DNA from: RYN-417 sp043745485
GTDB taxonomy: Bacteria > Patescibacteriota > Saccharimonadia > Saccharimonadales > JACDBH01
NCBI GenBank assembly: GCA_043745485.1
Contig: JAYTSU010000041.1
Location: 1-12,756 of the forward strand
Direction: 5' to 3'
Length of the DNA: 12,756 bases
Part shown: positions 1 to 5,483 of the stretch, piece after piece
Layout: the number at the start of each line of letters is the position of its first letter
How positions within the stretch are numbered: the stretch's first letter is position 1
Notes under the pieces: model-generated
Told to the model about the DNA's origin: nothing
Database searches by the model: none
Seen by the model: only the letters and a program-made list of their open reading frames with translations
Position numbers and translations under genes: made by a program

Positions 1-1871
1 TTAAGCAGTGGTTCTTTAAGATCACTGATTATGCCGATGAACTATTAGAAGCTACCGACGCATTGGACTGGACGGAGAGTGTCAAACTAGCTCAGAAGAA
101 CTGGATTGGCAAGAGCACAGGCGCAGAGATTACATTCAATGTCCAAGATGCTCACGAGTCAGTAACTGTTTTTAGTACCGCCCACGATACGATATATGGT
201 GCAACATTTTTGGTGCTTGCCCCAGAGCATGACTTGGTCCCAGGGCTTACAGACGCTGAGCATTTATCGGAAGTTGAGGAATATATAAAAGTAACTCAAA
301 AGAAGTCTGAGTTAGAACGCCAAGCGGAAAAAGTAAAAACAGGTGTCTTTACTGGTTCATACGCTATCAATCCTGCTAATGGCAGACCAATACCTATTTG
401 GATTGCTGATTATGTATTAATTGGATACGGAACGGGAGCCATTATGGCGGTGCCCGGCGAAGATGAGCGTGATTTTGAATTTGCTCAGAAGTTTGGCTTA
501 GACATTGTATATACAACGACTCAGCAAGAATTTGTACCTTATGCTGATATAAAAGCAGCGCCAAAAAGCTTTATGCTTGCTAACTCAGAAGAATTTGATG
601 GTATAAATTTTGTTGATGCAAGGACTAAAATACTTAAAAAGTTACAAGATATTGGGGCTGGAAAAGAAGTTACGAATTATAAACTTCGTGACTGGAGCGT
701 GAGTAGGCAGCGATATTGGGGTGCACCAATCCCAATCATTCACTGTGTCCGGTGCGGCCAAGTACTTGTGCCGGACGACCAGTTGCCAGTGGTCTTGCCA
801 GAGCTGACTGACTTCCAGTCCAATGGTGACGGCCGCAGTGCTTTGGCGCGGGCCACAGAATGGCTTAAAGTGCCGTGCCCACAGTGTGGCGGCGAAGCTG
901 AGCGTGAAACAGACACATTAGACACATATATTGATAGTAGCTGGTACATGCTGCGCTATTTGAGCCCCGAGAATACAACGCATGCTTTTGATAGTGACAT
1001 TGCCAACAAATGGATGCCCATCGACTTTTATAACGGAGCTGATCATGCCACAGCCCATATGATATATGCGCGCTTTATTACACGCTTCTTTTCAAAATTG
1101 GGCTTGGTAAAGAACCCAGAACCATTTAAAAAATTCCTGTTTAATGGCAAGGTTACGGCTGCCAACGGGGAGATGTTTAGCAAGAGCAAAGGTAATGGTG
1201 TTGACCCGCTAGAAATTATTGAGCAAGGCTACGGCGCCGATGCACTCCGAACATATTTAATGTTTGCTGCTCCGCTTGACCTTTGGATTAAATGGGATCC
1301 ACAAGGAGTGCCAGGTGCGTATAGGTTTATTAACCGCGTTTGGAACCTGGTCCAGTGGTTTGTGGAATCCGAAATAGGTATAGATACGAAAGAGTTACTA
1401 AAAGTTATTCATCCGGCAATTAAAAAAGTGACTGCAGACCTCGAAGACCAGAAATATAACACAGCCATTGCAACCATGATGAAGGCAACTAATGAGCTAT
1501 ATGAAGCTAAGGCAAAATCTGGCATTTGTCAGAGTGGATCATGGCGCTTTGCGCTTGAAAGTCTCGTCATGTTGATGGGGCCGTTTGCGCCGCATGCAAC
1601 CGAGCAGATGTGGCATGACATGGGGCATGAAGACAGTGTGCATAAAGGCCACTGGCCGATCTTAGATGAAAACTATTTGATTGAAGACACGGTGACTGTT
1701 GCCATACAAGTTAATGGCAAACTACGCGGAACTATCTCCGTTGCACGAGAAGCCACGAAGGAAGATGTTATTGCAGCTGCTAAAACAGATAAAAAAATAA
1801 AGGCCCACCTTGTTGGTGAGCCTTCAAAAACAATATATGTACCAGGTAAATTGGTTAATTTTGTTGTCTAG
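1..1871 (+). CDS. leuS: Leucyl-tRNA synthetase, C-terminal ~620 residues (5' end outside window)
   Basis: Class I synthetase that charges tRNA-Leu. The reading frame is open from base 3 (KQWFFKITDYADELL), so the Rossmann start with the HIGH motif lies upstream of the window. Visible in order: the CP1 editing domain (threonine-rich motif at 174-191, GTGAIMAVPGEDERD around 430-475), a zinc-type insert with CVRC and CPQC pairs, the catalytic-core segment DTLDTYIDSSWYMLRY, the KMSKS loop written as MFSKS at 1173-1187, the anticodon-binding helical bundle, and the C-terminal tRNA-binding domain ending VPGKLVNFVV. The family assignment is certain. Two motifs deviate: the usual TTRPDT of the editing pocket reads STAHDT, and KMSKS reads MFSKS. 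The TAG stop overlaps the TAG of the opposing LysM gene in a shared CTAG. The gene also carries that neighbour's terminator antisense near its 3' end. Confidence 0.98.
   Translation, partial: KQWFFKITDYADELLEATDALDWTESVKLAQKNWIGKSTGAEITFNVQDAHESVTVFSTAHDTIYGATFLVLAPEHDLVPGLTDAEHLSEVEEYIKVTQKKSELERQAEKVKTGVFTGSYAINPANGRPIPIWIADYVLIGYGTGAIMAVPGEDERDFEFAQKFGLDIVYTTTQQEFVPYADIKAAPKSFMLANSEEFDGINFVDARTKILKKLQDIGAGKEVTNYKLRDWSVSRQRYWGAPIPIIHCVRCGQVLVPDDQLPVVLPELTDFQSNGDGRSALARATEWLKVPCPQCGGEAERETDTLDTYIDSSWYMLRYLSPENTTHAFDSDIANKWMPIDFYNGADHATAHMIYARFITRFFSKLGLVKNPEPFKKFLFNGKVTAANGEMFSKSKGNGVDPLEIIEQGYGADALRTYLMFAAPLDLWIKWDPQGVPGAYRFINRVWNLVQWFVESEIGIDTKELLKVIHPAIKKVTADLEDQKYNTAIATMMKATNELYEAKAKSGICQSGSWRFALESLVMLMGPFAPHATEQMWHDMGHEDSVHKGHWPILDENYLIEDTVTVAIQVNGKLRGTISVAREATKEDVIAAAKTDKKIKAHLVGEPSKTIYVPGKLVNFVV
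1790..1825 (-). terminator. Intrinsic terminator of the LysM gene, embedded in leuS
   Basis: On the reverse strand, a GC-rich hairpin is followed directly by TTATTTTTTT, a classic rho-independent terminator. In forward coordinates AAGGC (1800-1804) pairs with GCCTT (1820-1824), there is one C/A mismatch, and CACC (1806-1809) pairs with GGTG (1815-1818) around a 5-nt loop. It begins 43 nt past the LysM stop codon, entirely inside the leuS reading frame. The polarity of the T tract shows that it serves the reverse strand. Confidence 0.8.
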
Positions 1872-2305
1872 TCTTTTGTTGTGGTAGCGACAACAACGCC
1901 GATAGATTCGAGATTAGAGCAGGTCTTTTGATCCAAATGCAATACCTCACCAGGAGTAATTGCCGCACTGTTACCGTTGGCTTCATATAAATCTGCCACT
2001 AAGCTCTGACGACCATGTGCAATAGCATCAAGCGTATCACCTGGCTGAACCATAATAGTACAGGCTTCTGTAGGGGTTGTTTCTTTAGTGCATGATGCAA
2101 GCGCAATGACTGCAAGGCTCGCGGCGAGTGCCGTAAGCATGACTTCACCCCTACGCTTGTTTACGCATCGGCTAGTAGTATCGACGCCCCAGTAATCGCC
2201 CCATGCCTTTCCAACAAAAACACGCATACGAGCAGTAGGAGCTAACGGAGCTAATTTGAAATCTGCAGGTATTGTGAACGATTCTAATTGATCAAATGTA
2301 TTCAT
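1868..2305 (-). CDS. Membrane-anchored LysM-domain protein
   Basis: Probable envelope protein of 145 aa; LysM domains bind peptidoglycan or other GlcNAc polymers. Residues 1-55 are soluble and fairly polar. Residues 56-72 form a hydrophobic segment ending in a lipobox-like LASC. A single LysM domain follows at about 82-126, with the recognisable PGDTLDAIA start and TPGEVLHLD end, bracketed by Cys82 and Cys129, which could form a disulfide. The start at 2305 is chosen because a consensus promoter (TTGACA-N17-TATAAT) ends only 9 nt upstream, which predicts an almost leaderless message. A second start at 2140 is plausible: AGGGGTGA lies a few bases before that ATG, and the product would be a short lipoprotein (MLTALAASLAVIALASC...). 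The TAG stop overlaps the leuS stop. The domain is clear; the anchoring mode is not settled. Confidence 0.85.
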   Translation of the reverse strand: MNTFDQLESFTIPADFKLAPLAPTARMRVFVGKAWGDYWGVDTTSRCVNKRRGEVMLTALAASLAVIALASCTKETTPTEACTIMVQPGDTLDAIAHGRQSLVADLYEANGNSAAITPGEVLHLDQKTCSNLESIGVVVATTTKD

Positions 2306-2314
2306 ATTGTGACT

Positions 2315-2343
2315 ATTATACGCTATTATACTTAATATGTCAA
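2315..2343 (-). promoter_or_regulatory. Consensus promoter of the LysM gene, leaderless geometry
   Basis: Reverse strand: TTGACA (2343-2338), 17-nt spacer, TATAAT (2320-2315), both perfect. The expected start site is near 2308, so the ATG at 2305 would be about the fourth transcribed base. A second TATAAT lies inside the spacer (2330-2325). Confidence 0.85.
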
Positions 2344-2384
2344 GTATTAGCGCATGAATATTGTCCAAACGCAATACTATCATC

Positions 2385-2413
2385 TTGTTTTATAGATGTA
2401 AAACGGGTATGAT
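2385..2413 (+). promoter_or_regulatory. Promoter of the rpmF-nusB operon
   Basis: TTGTTT (2385-2390), 17-nt spacer, TATGAT (2408-2413). The expected start near 2420 gives a leader of about 45 nt that contains the rpmF Shine-Dalgarno site. Confidence 0.6.
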
Positions 2414-2465
2414 GTATAAGAATTTATAAACTAACTTAAGTTTGATAAGAAGGAGTTGTTTCATT

Positions 2466-2639
2466 ATGGGTAAGCCAAAGAAACGAACATCACACCGCGC
2501 GACAGGCATGCGCCGTAGTCATCTTGTAATCAAGCTGGCACGAGCTGTTAATGGTCGTTCACCGGTAAAAGCTTTTACGACTCGCAAAGAATTTGGTAGC
2601 AAAACGTCCAAAAGTGCCGGTGCGTCACAGTCTGAATAG
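2466..2639 (+). CDS. rpmF: Ribosomal protein bL32
   Basis: 57-aa large-subunit ribosomal protein. The start GKPKKRTSHRATGMRRSH matches the family signature (PKKRTSxxRxxMRRSH). It lacks the zinc-ribbon cysteines, so it is a Cys-free (C-) L32. The protein is strongly basic and the C-terminal ~20 residues are low-complexity Ser/Lys. The ATG at 2466 is chosen over an in-frame TTG/ATT extension because AAGGAG lies 10 nt upstream (2450-2455) and the canonical L32 N-terminus begins there. nusB follows after 47 nt without a clear terminator or strong promoter, so the two are probably cotranscribed. Stop is TAG. Confidence 0.95.
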   Translation: MGKPKKRTSHRATGMRRSHLVIKLARAVNGRSPVKAFTTRKEFGSKTSKSAGASQSE

Positions 2640-2686
2640 GGTATACTAGTACTTGTAAAGTACCATAAGCGGAAATTAACAATTTT

Positions 2687-3145
2687 ATGGCATCCAATCG
2701 TCACTTAGGTCGTATCGTTGCGTTACAAACGTTGTACGAACAGGATTTTCGCCTGGAGGCGGGCGATGCTTCGTTTGACCTCGACGAAGTGCTTGAGCGC
2801 AATGTAGGGCGTTATAGGGAGACCATCGACGACACTACGTTTATTAGAAACTTAGTGGTTGGTGTCAGCGGGGAATCAGCTGACCTCGACGTTTTACTAC
2901 AACCGCTCGCACCAGAGTGGCCAATAGATCAGATAGCCAGAATGGACCGCGTCATACTGCGTATGGGTGCATACGAGCTCCTTCACAGTAAAGAAGTACC
3001 ACCTAAGGTGGTCATAAACGAAGCCGTTGAACTTGCCAAAGCATTTGGTGGCGACAATAGCTCAAAGTTTATAAACGGCGTGCTTGGCACCTTACTCCGC
3101 CAGCAAACACCTGAGGCGCCACAGGCTAAGTCAAAAGAGAAGTAA
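2687..3145 (+). CDS. nusB: Transcription antitermination factor NusB
   Basis: 152-aa all-alpha RNA-binding protein. In characterised bacteria NusB binds boxA RNA with S10 (NusE) for rRNA antitermination. The N-terminal RxxALQTLYEQDF motif is typical, as is the C-terminal core: RMDRVILRMGAYELL, VVINEAVELAKAFGGDNSSKFINGVLG. The last ~15 residues form a polar Gln/Pro/Lys tail. The ATG at 2687 gives the standard N-terminus; only a weak purine stretch (GCGGAAA) precedes it. It sits between rpmF and the NUDIX gene on one strand with short gaps, consistent with an operon. A 6-bp stem (GTACTT/AAGTAC, 3-nt loop) occupies the rpmF-nusB gap but lacks a T tract. Confidence 0.95.
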   Translation: MASNRHLGRIVALQTLYEQDFRLEAGDASFDLDEVLERNVGRYRETIDDTTFIRNLVVGVSGESADLDVLLQPLAPEWPIDQIARMDRVILRMGAYELLHSKEVPPKVVINEAVELAKAFGGDNSSKFINGVLGTLLRQQTPEAPQAKSKEK

Positions 3146-3191
3146 TAACTTGGAAGTATCATTTAGTAGAGAATAGCAGGTGTTTACAAAC

Positions 3192-3692
3192 ATGAAGAGA
3201 CCTAAACCAATACGAGGAATCAAGACTTTTGTTAACCGGCGTCGCCCGGCAATAAATGAAGTTGTCCGAGAACCAACCGCTGGTGGAGTGGTATTTCGTC
3301 ATAACGAAACAACAGGTGCAGTTGAGTTCTTGTTGATTCAGGATGCTAAGAATCGTTGGACCATCCCTAAAGGTCATATCGAAGAAGGTGAACAATCTAA
3401 AGAAACAGCTGCCCGCGAAATTTCTGAAGAGACAGGATTGCAGGAAATGGATGTACTGAGCTGGCTAGGGAAGATAAATTTCCGTTACCGGCGAGTTCAG
3501 AGCCTTGTTCTTATGACGACGGAGATCTTTTTGGTACGTGCTAAGGGCGATAGTGACAAGTTGGTACCAGAAGATTGGATGAATGATGTAAAATGGATGG
3601 ATAGTAAGGAAGCACTTGATAAGATTGAGTATGAAGATATCGGTAAATTAATGTTGGTCGCTTTAGCGAAGATAAGGAAAGATAAACTATAG
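3192..3692 (+). CDS. NUDIX hydrolase
   Basis: 166-aa NUDIX-family pyrophosphohydrolase. Residues 61-83 match the full Nudix box GX5EX7REUXEEXGU exactly (GHIEEGE...REISEETGL), so the Mg2+ site is intact. A basic N-terminal extension (MKRPKPIRGIKTFVNRRR) precedes the fold, and TAGGVVF starts the domain. The substrate cannot be read from sequence; the compact form with the WTIPKGHIEEGE motif resembles Ap4A/nucleoside-diphosphate-type members, but this is only an inference. The start is uncertain: the ATG at 3192 is preferred (AGG 11 nt upstream), and an in-frame GTG at 3180 would add four residues. It lies 46 nt after nusB and probably belongs to its transcript. Confidence 0.93.
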   Translation: MKRPKPIRGIKTFVNRRRPAINEVVREPTAGGVVFRHNETTGAVEFLLIQDAKNRWTIPKGHIEEGEQSKETAAREISEETGLQEMDVLSWLGKINFRYRRVQSLVLMTTEIFLVRAKGDSDKLVPEDWMNDVKWMDSKEALDKIEYEDIGKLMLVALAKIRKDKL

Positions 3693-3701
3693 GCCCAGTG
3701 C

Positions 3702-3710
3702 TGCTATAAT
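3702..3710 (+). promoter_or_regulatory. Extended -10 promoter before the small ORF and rnc
   Basis: TGC followed by TATAAT (3705-3710) is an extended -10 element; no good -35 is seen. It lies just after the NUDIX stop. The expected start near 3717 is about 9 nt before the small ORF's first ATG. Confidence 0.55.
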
Positions 3711-3725
3711 TTATTGGAATCAAAT

Positions 3726-3857
3726 ATGATGATTTTTGATCAAAAACTACAAAATGCGACAAAGCATAACGCTGGTTATGGTGCGAAGGATTTTGATAAT
3801 TTTTGGGCGAAAAGGGCATATTTGGAACAAGAAATAATAGAAGGAGTGGGCCTCTGA
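3726..3857 (+). CDS. Small ORF (43 aa) translationally coupled to rnc
   Basis: Unrecognised short ORF: MMIFDQKLQNATKHNAGYG, then a charged, probably helical C-terminal half (AKDFDNFWAKRAYLEQEIIEG). Its TGA stop overlaps the rnc ATG as TGATG, the classic geometry for translational coupling, and the rnc Shine-Dalgarno site (3841-3846) lies inside its last codons. An extended -10 box sits 15 nt before its first ATG. It fills the gap between the NUDIX gene and rnc exactly. Either a real small protein or a leader peptide is possible. It is the only ORF in the window ending with TGA. A second ATG follows immediately at 3729. Confidence 0.55.
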   Translation: MMIFDQKLQNATKHNAGYGAKDFDNFWAKRAYLEQEIIEGVGL

Positions 3858-4558
3858 TGGATAATGCGCAGTATATTGCGTTTGCAAAAGATGTTTTGGG
3901 GCTTGAATTCAATGATATCCAATACCTTGTAACAGCTTTTACTCACCGCTCTTATTTAAACGAACACCGTAAGACCGTGTCAGAGCACAACGAACGCTTA
4001 GAATTCTTGGGTGACGCCGTGTTGGAGCTTGTCGTAACGGAATATTTATATAGCAACTTTTCTGAACCAGAGGGTATTTTAACCAACTGGCGTAGTTCTT
4101 TGGTACGGACTGAGAGTATTAGTGCGGCTGCCGTAAAACTCGGCTACGAACCACTTCTACGACTTTCTAGAGGTGAAAAGCGTGGCACTGACCGTGCTCG
4201 TGCTCAAATTATGGCAAACTGCTTTGAAGCAGTCATTGGAGCTGTTTATCTTGATCTTGGCTATGACGCGGCAAAGGGCTTAATTGACAGTGCAATTTTA
4301 ACGACTTTCGCAGAGATACTCTCCAGTGGTTCATGGCTTGACTCAAAATCACGTTTACAAGAAGTTGCCCAGAGCCAACTTGGCTTTACGCCTGTCTATA
4401 AGGTGGTAGAAGAGGTTGGACCCGATCATGACAAAATCTTTACCATAGCAGCAGAAGTTGATGGCAAAATCTATGGTAGCGGTAAGGGCCCTTCAAAGCA
4501 GGCCGCCCAGCAAGTTGCTGCCGAAGCTGCGCTCAAAAAACTCGAAAAAGCTGTCTAA
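3857..4558 (+). CDS. rnc: Ribonuclease III
   Basis: 233-aa dsRNA endonuclease that processes rRNA precursors and structured RNAs. The N-terminal RNase III domain carries the signature HNERLEFLGDAVLELVV (residues 44-60) with metal/catalytic residues Glu46, Glu49 and Asp53, and Glu72 in PEGIL. The second acidic cluster reads ANCFEAVIGAVYLD: Glu124 is kept, but the residue matching E. coli Asp114 is Asn121. The C-terminal dsRNA-binding domain (about 162-231) is complete, with the GKGPSKQAAQQVAAEAAL helix. The ATG at 3857 is chosen for its AAGGAG site 10 nt upstream and the family-typical N-terminus; the frame stays open to a TTG at 3803. A 43-codon ORF ends in the rnc start codon. Stop is TAA. 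Confidence 0.97.
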   Translation: MDNAQYIAFAKDVLGLEFNDIQYLVTAFTHRSYLNEHRKTVSEHNERLEFLGDAVLELVVTEYLYSNFSEPEGILTNWRSSLVRTESISAAAVKLGYEPLLRLSRGEKRGTDRARAQIMANCFEAVIGAVYLDLGYDAAKGLIDSAILTTFAEILSSGSWLDSKSRLQEVAQSQLGFTPVYKVVEEVGPDHDKIFTIAAEVDGKIYGSGKGPSKQAAQQVAAEAALKKLEKAV

Positions 4559-4596
4559 GTCTTTAACTCACTACTTCCGACGAGTTATGCCTAGGC

Positions 4597-4660
4597 CTTT
4601 TAGGTACTGAAATTTTACCGCTAGAGATGTGTTTACGCTTAAAAATTTAGTACCTAAAAG
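4597..4660. repeat. Hairpin A of a three-hairpin array
   Basis: A 12-bp perfect lower stem (4597-4608 with 4649-4660), a single bulged G at 4609, a 7-bp AT-rich upper stem (4610-4616 with 4642-4648), and a 25-nt loop (4617-4641). The loop is complementary to the loop of hairpin C over 22 of 23 positions, counting two G-U pairs. No T tract follows, so it is not a simple terminator. Confidence 0.85.
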
Positions 4661-4723
4661 TCCCACGAACATTTATCTTGTTGGTTTAATGATCTCTATG
4701 CAGCACAATTGATGTTCGTGGGA
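4661..4723. repeat. Hairpin B of the three-hairpin array
   Basis: A perfect 12-bp stem (4661-4672 with 4712-4723) starts right after hairpin A and shares its last base with hairpin C. The 39-nt loop can extend through TTGT (4678-4681) pairing with ACAA (4705-4708). The loop contains ATCTCT followed by AGC, which resembles loop A read on the reverse strand; a third, more diverged copy is possible but not shown. Confidence 0.75.
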
Positions 4724-4790
4724 GGTTTTGGCATAGTGATTTAAAAGCGTAAACATGTCTCCAGCGGCTAAATCATCTATGCCAAAACCT
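4723..4790. repeat. Hairpin C of the three-hairpin array, inverted relative to A
   Basis: A perfect 14-bp lower stem (4723-4736 with 4777-4790), a bulged T at 4776 (a purine on the reverse strand, matching the bulge of A), a 7-bp upper stem (4737-4743 with 4769-4775), and a 25-nt loop (4744-4768). On the reverse strand this loop shares CCGCT, GAGA and the 11-mer TGTTTACGCTT with loop A. Confidence 0.85.
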
Positions 4791-4822
4791 ACAAGGAGAT
4801 TTACTTAGGGAGCAAATGCATA

Positions 4823-4828
4823 ATTATA
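4823..4828 (-). promoter_or_regulatory. Possible reverse-strand -10 box reading into the hairpin array
   Basis: A perfect TATAAT on the reverse strand (4828-4823). A start near 4816 would transcribe hairpins C, B and A in that order. The -35 is poor: CTGTTG at 17-nt spacing, or TTGTCA at only 14 nt. It lies back to back with the rpsP promoter. Confidence 0.35.
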
Positions 4829-4841
4829 GTATCAGGACCAG

Positions 4842-4870
4842 TTGACAACAGAGACGTATATCTGTAAAAT
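4842..4870 (+). promoter_or_regulatory. rpsP promoter
   Basis: TTGACA (4842-4847), 17-nt spacer, TAAAAT (4865-4870). The expected start near 4877 gives a leader of about 44 nt with an AAAGGA site 11 nt before the ATG. Confidence 0.8.
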
Positions 4871-4920
4871 AGTATGAGATTATTTTATAACTCTAAGTGT
4901 GTTAAAGGAAATTCATACAT

Positions 4921-5403
4921 ATGCTCGCTATCCGCATGCAACGTACTGGTCGCAAAGGTCACGCCCAATTCCGTTTAATCGTCCAGGAGTCTCGTCGTAC
5001 GCCTTCAAGCGGTAATGTTGTTGCTGCACTTGGTAGCTATGACCCACACACAAAAGTAGTTGTACTCGACAAAGAACAGGCCACAAAGTATCTCAATAAT
5101 GGTGCACAGCCGTCACCTCGTATGGCCATGATCATGCAAAAAGAAGGCATTACACTTCCGTCTTGGGTAAAGGTTGATGCTAACCGCACCAAGACCATTA
5201 AGCACTCAGACAAGCTCCGCCGCAACCAAACTCCAGAGCCAGTTTCCGAAGTAGCTGCCGACGAAGTTGTTGCAGAGACACCAGTTGAAGCCGAAGCACT
5301 AGTAGTAGAAGAAGCTGTTGCAGAAACAGAAGATAAATCTGCAGAAATTACTGAAGAAGCTGCAACAGAAGAAACAAAACCTGCCATTGCTGAAAAAGTG
5401 TAA
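4921..5403 (+). CDS. rpsP: Ribosomal protein bS16 with acidic C-terminal extension
   Basis: 160-aa small-subunit ribosomal protein. Residues 1 to about 103 are the S16 fold: MLAIRMQRTGRKGHAQFRLIVQESRR is the standard N-terminus, followed by LGSYDPHTK and the PSPRMAMIMQKEGI region. Typical S16 proteins are about 80-90 aa. Here a tail of about 57 residues (104-160) made of Ala, Glu, Val and Thr follows, low in complexity and strongly acidic, next to a very basic core. The start is certain. It opens the rpsP-khpA-trmD neighbourhood common in bacteria. It has its own strong promoter and is separated from rnc by the hairpin array. Stop is TAA. Confidence 0.96.
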   Translation: MLAIRMQRTGRKGHAQFRLIVQESRRTPSSGNVVAALGSYDPHTKVVVLDKEQATKYLNNGAQPSPRMAMIMQKEGITLPSWVKVDANRTKTIKHSDKLRRNQTPEPVSEVAADEVVAETPVEAEALVVEEAVAETEDKSAEITEEAATEETKPAIAEKV

Positions 5404-5447
5404 CATTTATATTCAATTAGCCAATAGCGTTTTTATGATCAGCTCTA

Positions 5448-5453
5448 TATAAT
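5448..5453 (+). promoter_or_regulatory. Possible -10 box for khpA
   Basis: TATAAT in the 80-bp rpsP-khpA gap, with no convincing -35. A start near 5460 would leave the khpA Shine-Dalgarno site (GAGGGGAG, 5468-5475) in a leader of about 24 nt. Read-through from rpsP is equally possible. Confidence 0.35.
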
Positions 5454-5483
5454 ATATTCAGAAACTTGAGGGGAGACCACCAC

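Larger units (their letters stand above)
4597..4790. other. Contiguous three-hairpin array between rnc and rpsP (function unknown)
   Basis: This 194-bp block fills most of a 360-bp stretch that has no gene. Three perfect or nearly perfect hairpins of about 64 nt follow each other without spacers. A and C are inverted copies of one design: lower stem, one purine bulge on the same arm, 7-bp upper stem, 25-nt loop. Their loops are 20/25 identical when C is read on the reverse strand, while the stem sequences differ almost throughout yet still pair. Conserved loops on covarying stems suggest selection on folded RNA or single-stranded DNA. It lies upstream of the rpsP promoter, not in the rpsP leader. 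Candidates are a structured noncoding RNA, a pair of divergent hairpin RNAs, or a palindromic mobile element. Confidence 0.7.

Noticed and set aside
740..949. Reverse-strand frame of 69 codons inside leuS
   Set aside because: It lies fully antisense to the conserved zinc-domain part of leuS and has no promoter, Shine-Dalgarno site or family resemblance.
1876..1896. Perfect 7-bp hairpin (TTGTTGT/ACAACAA) just after the leuS stop
   Set aside because: No T tract follows on the forward strand, so it is not a convincing leuS terminator. It may be chance from repeated Val/Thr codons in the LysM gene.
5037..5387. Reverse-strand frame of 116 codons antisense to rpsP
   Set aside because: Its Ser/Ala/Thr-rich product is the shadow of the Glu/Ala-rich S16 tail. 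No initiation signals were seen.
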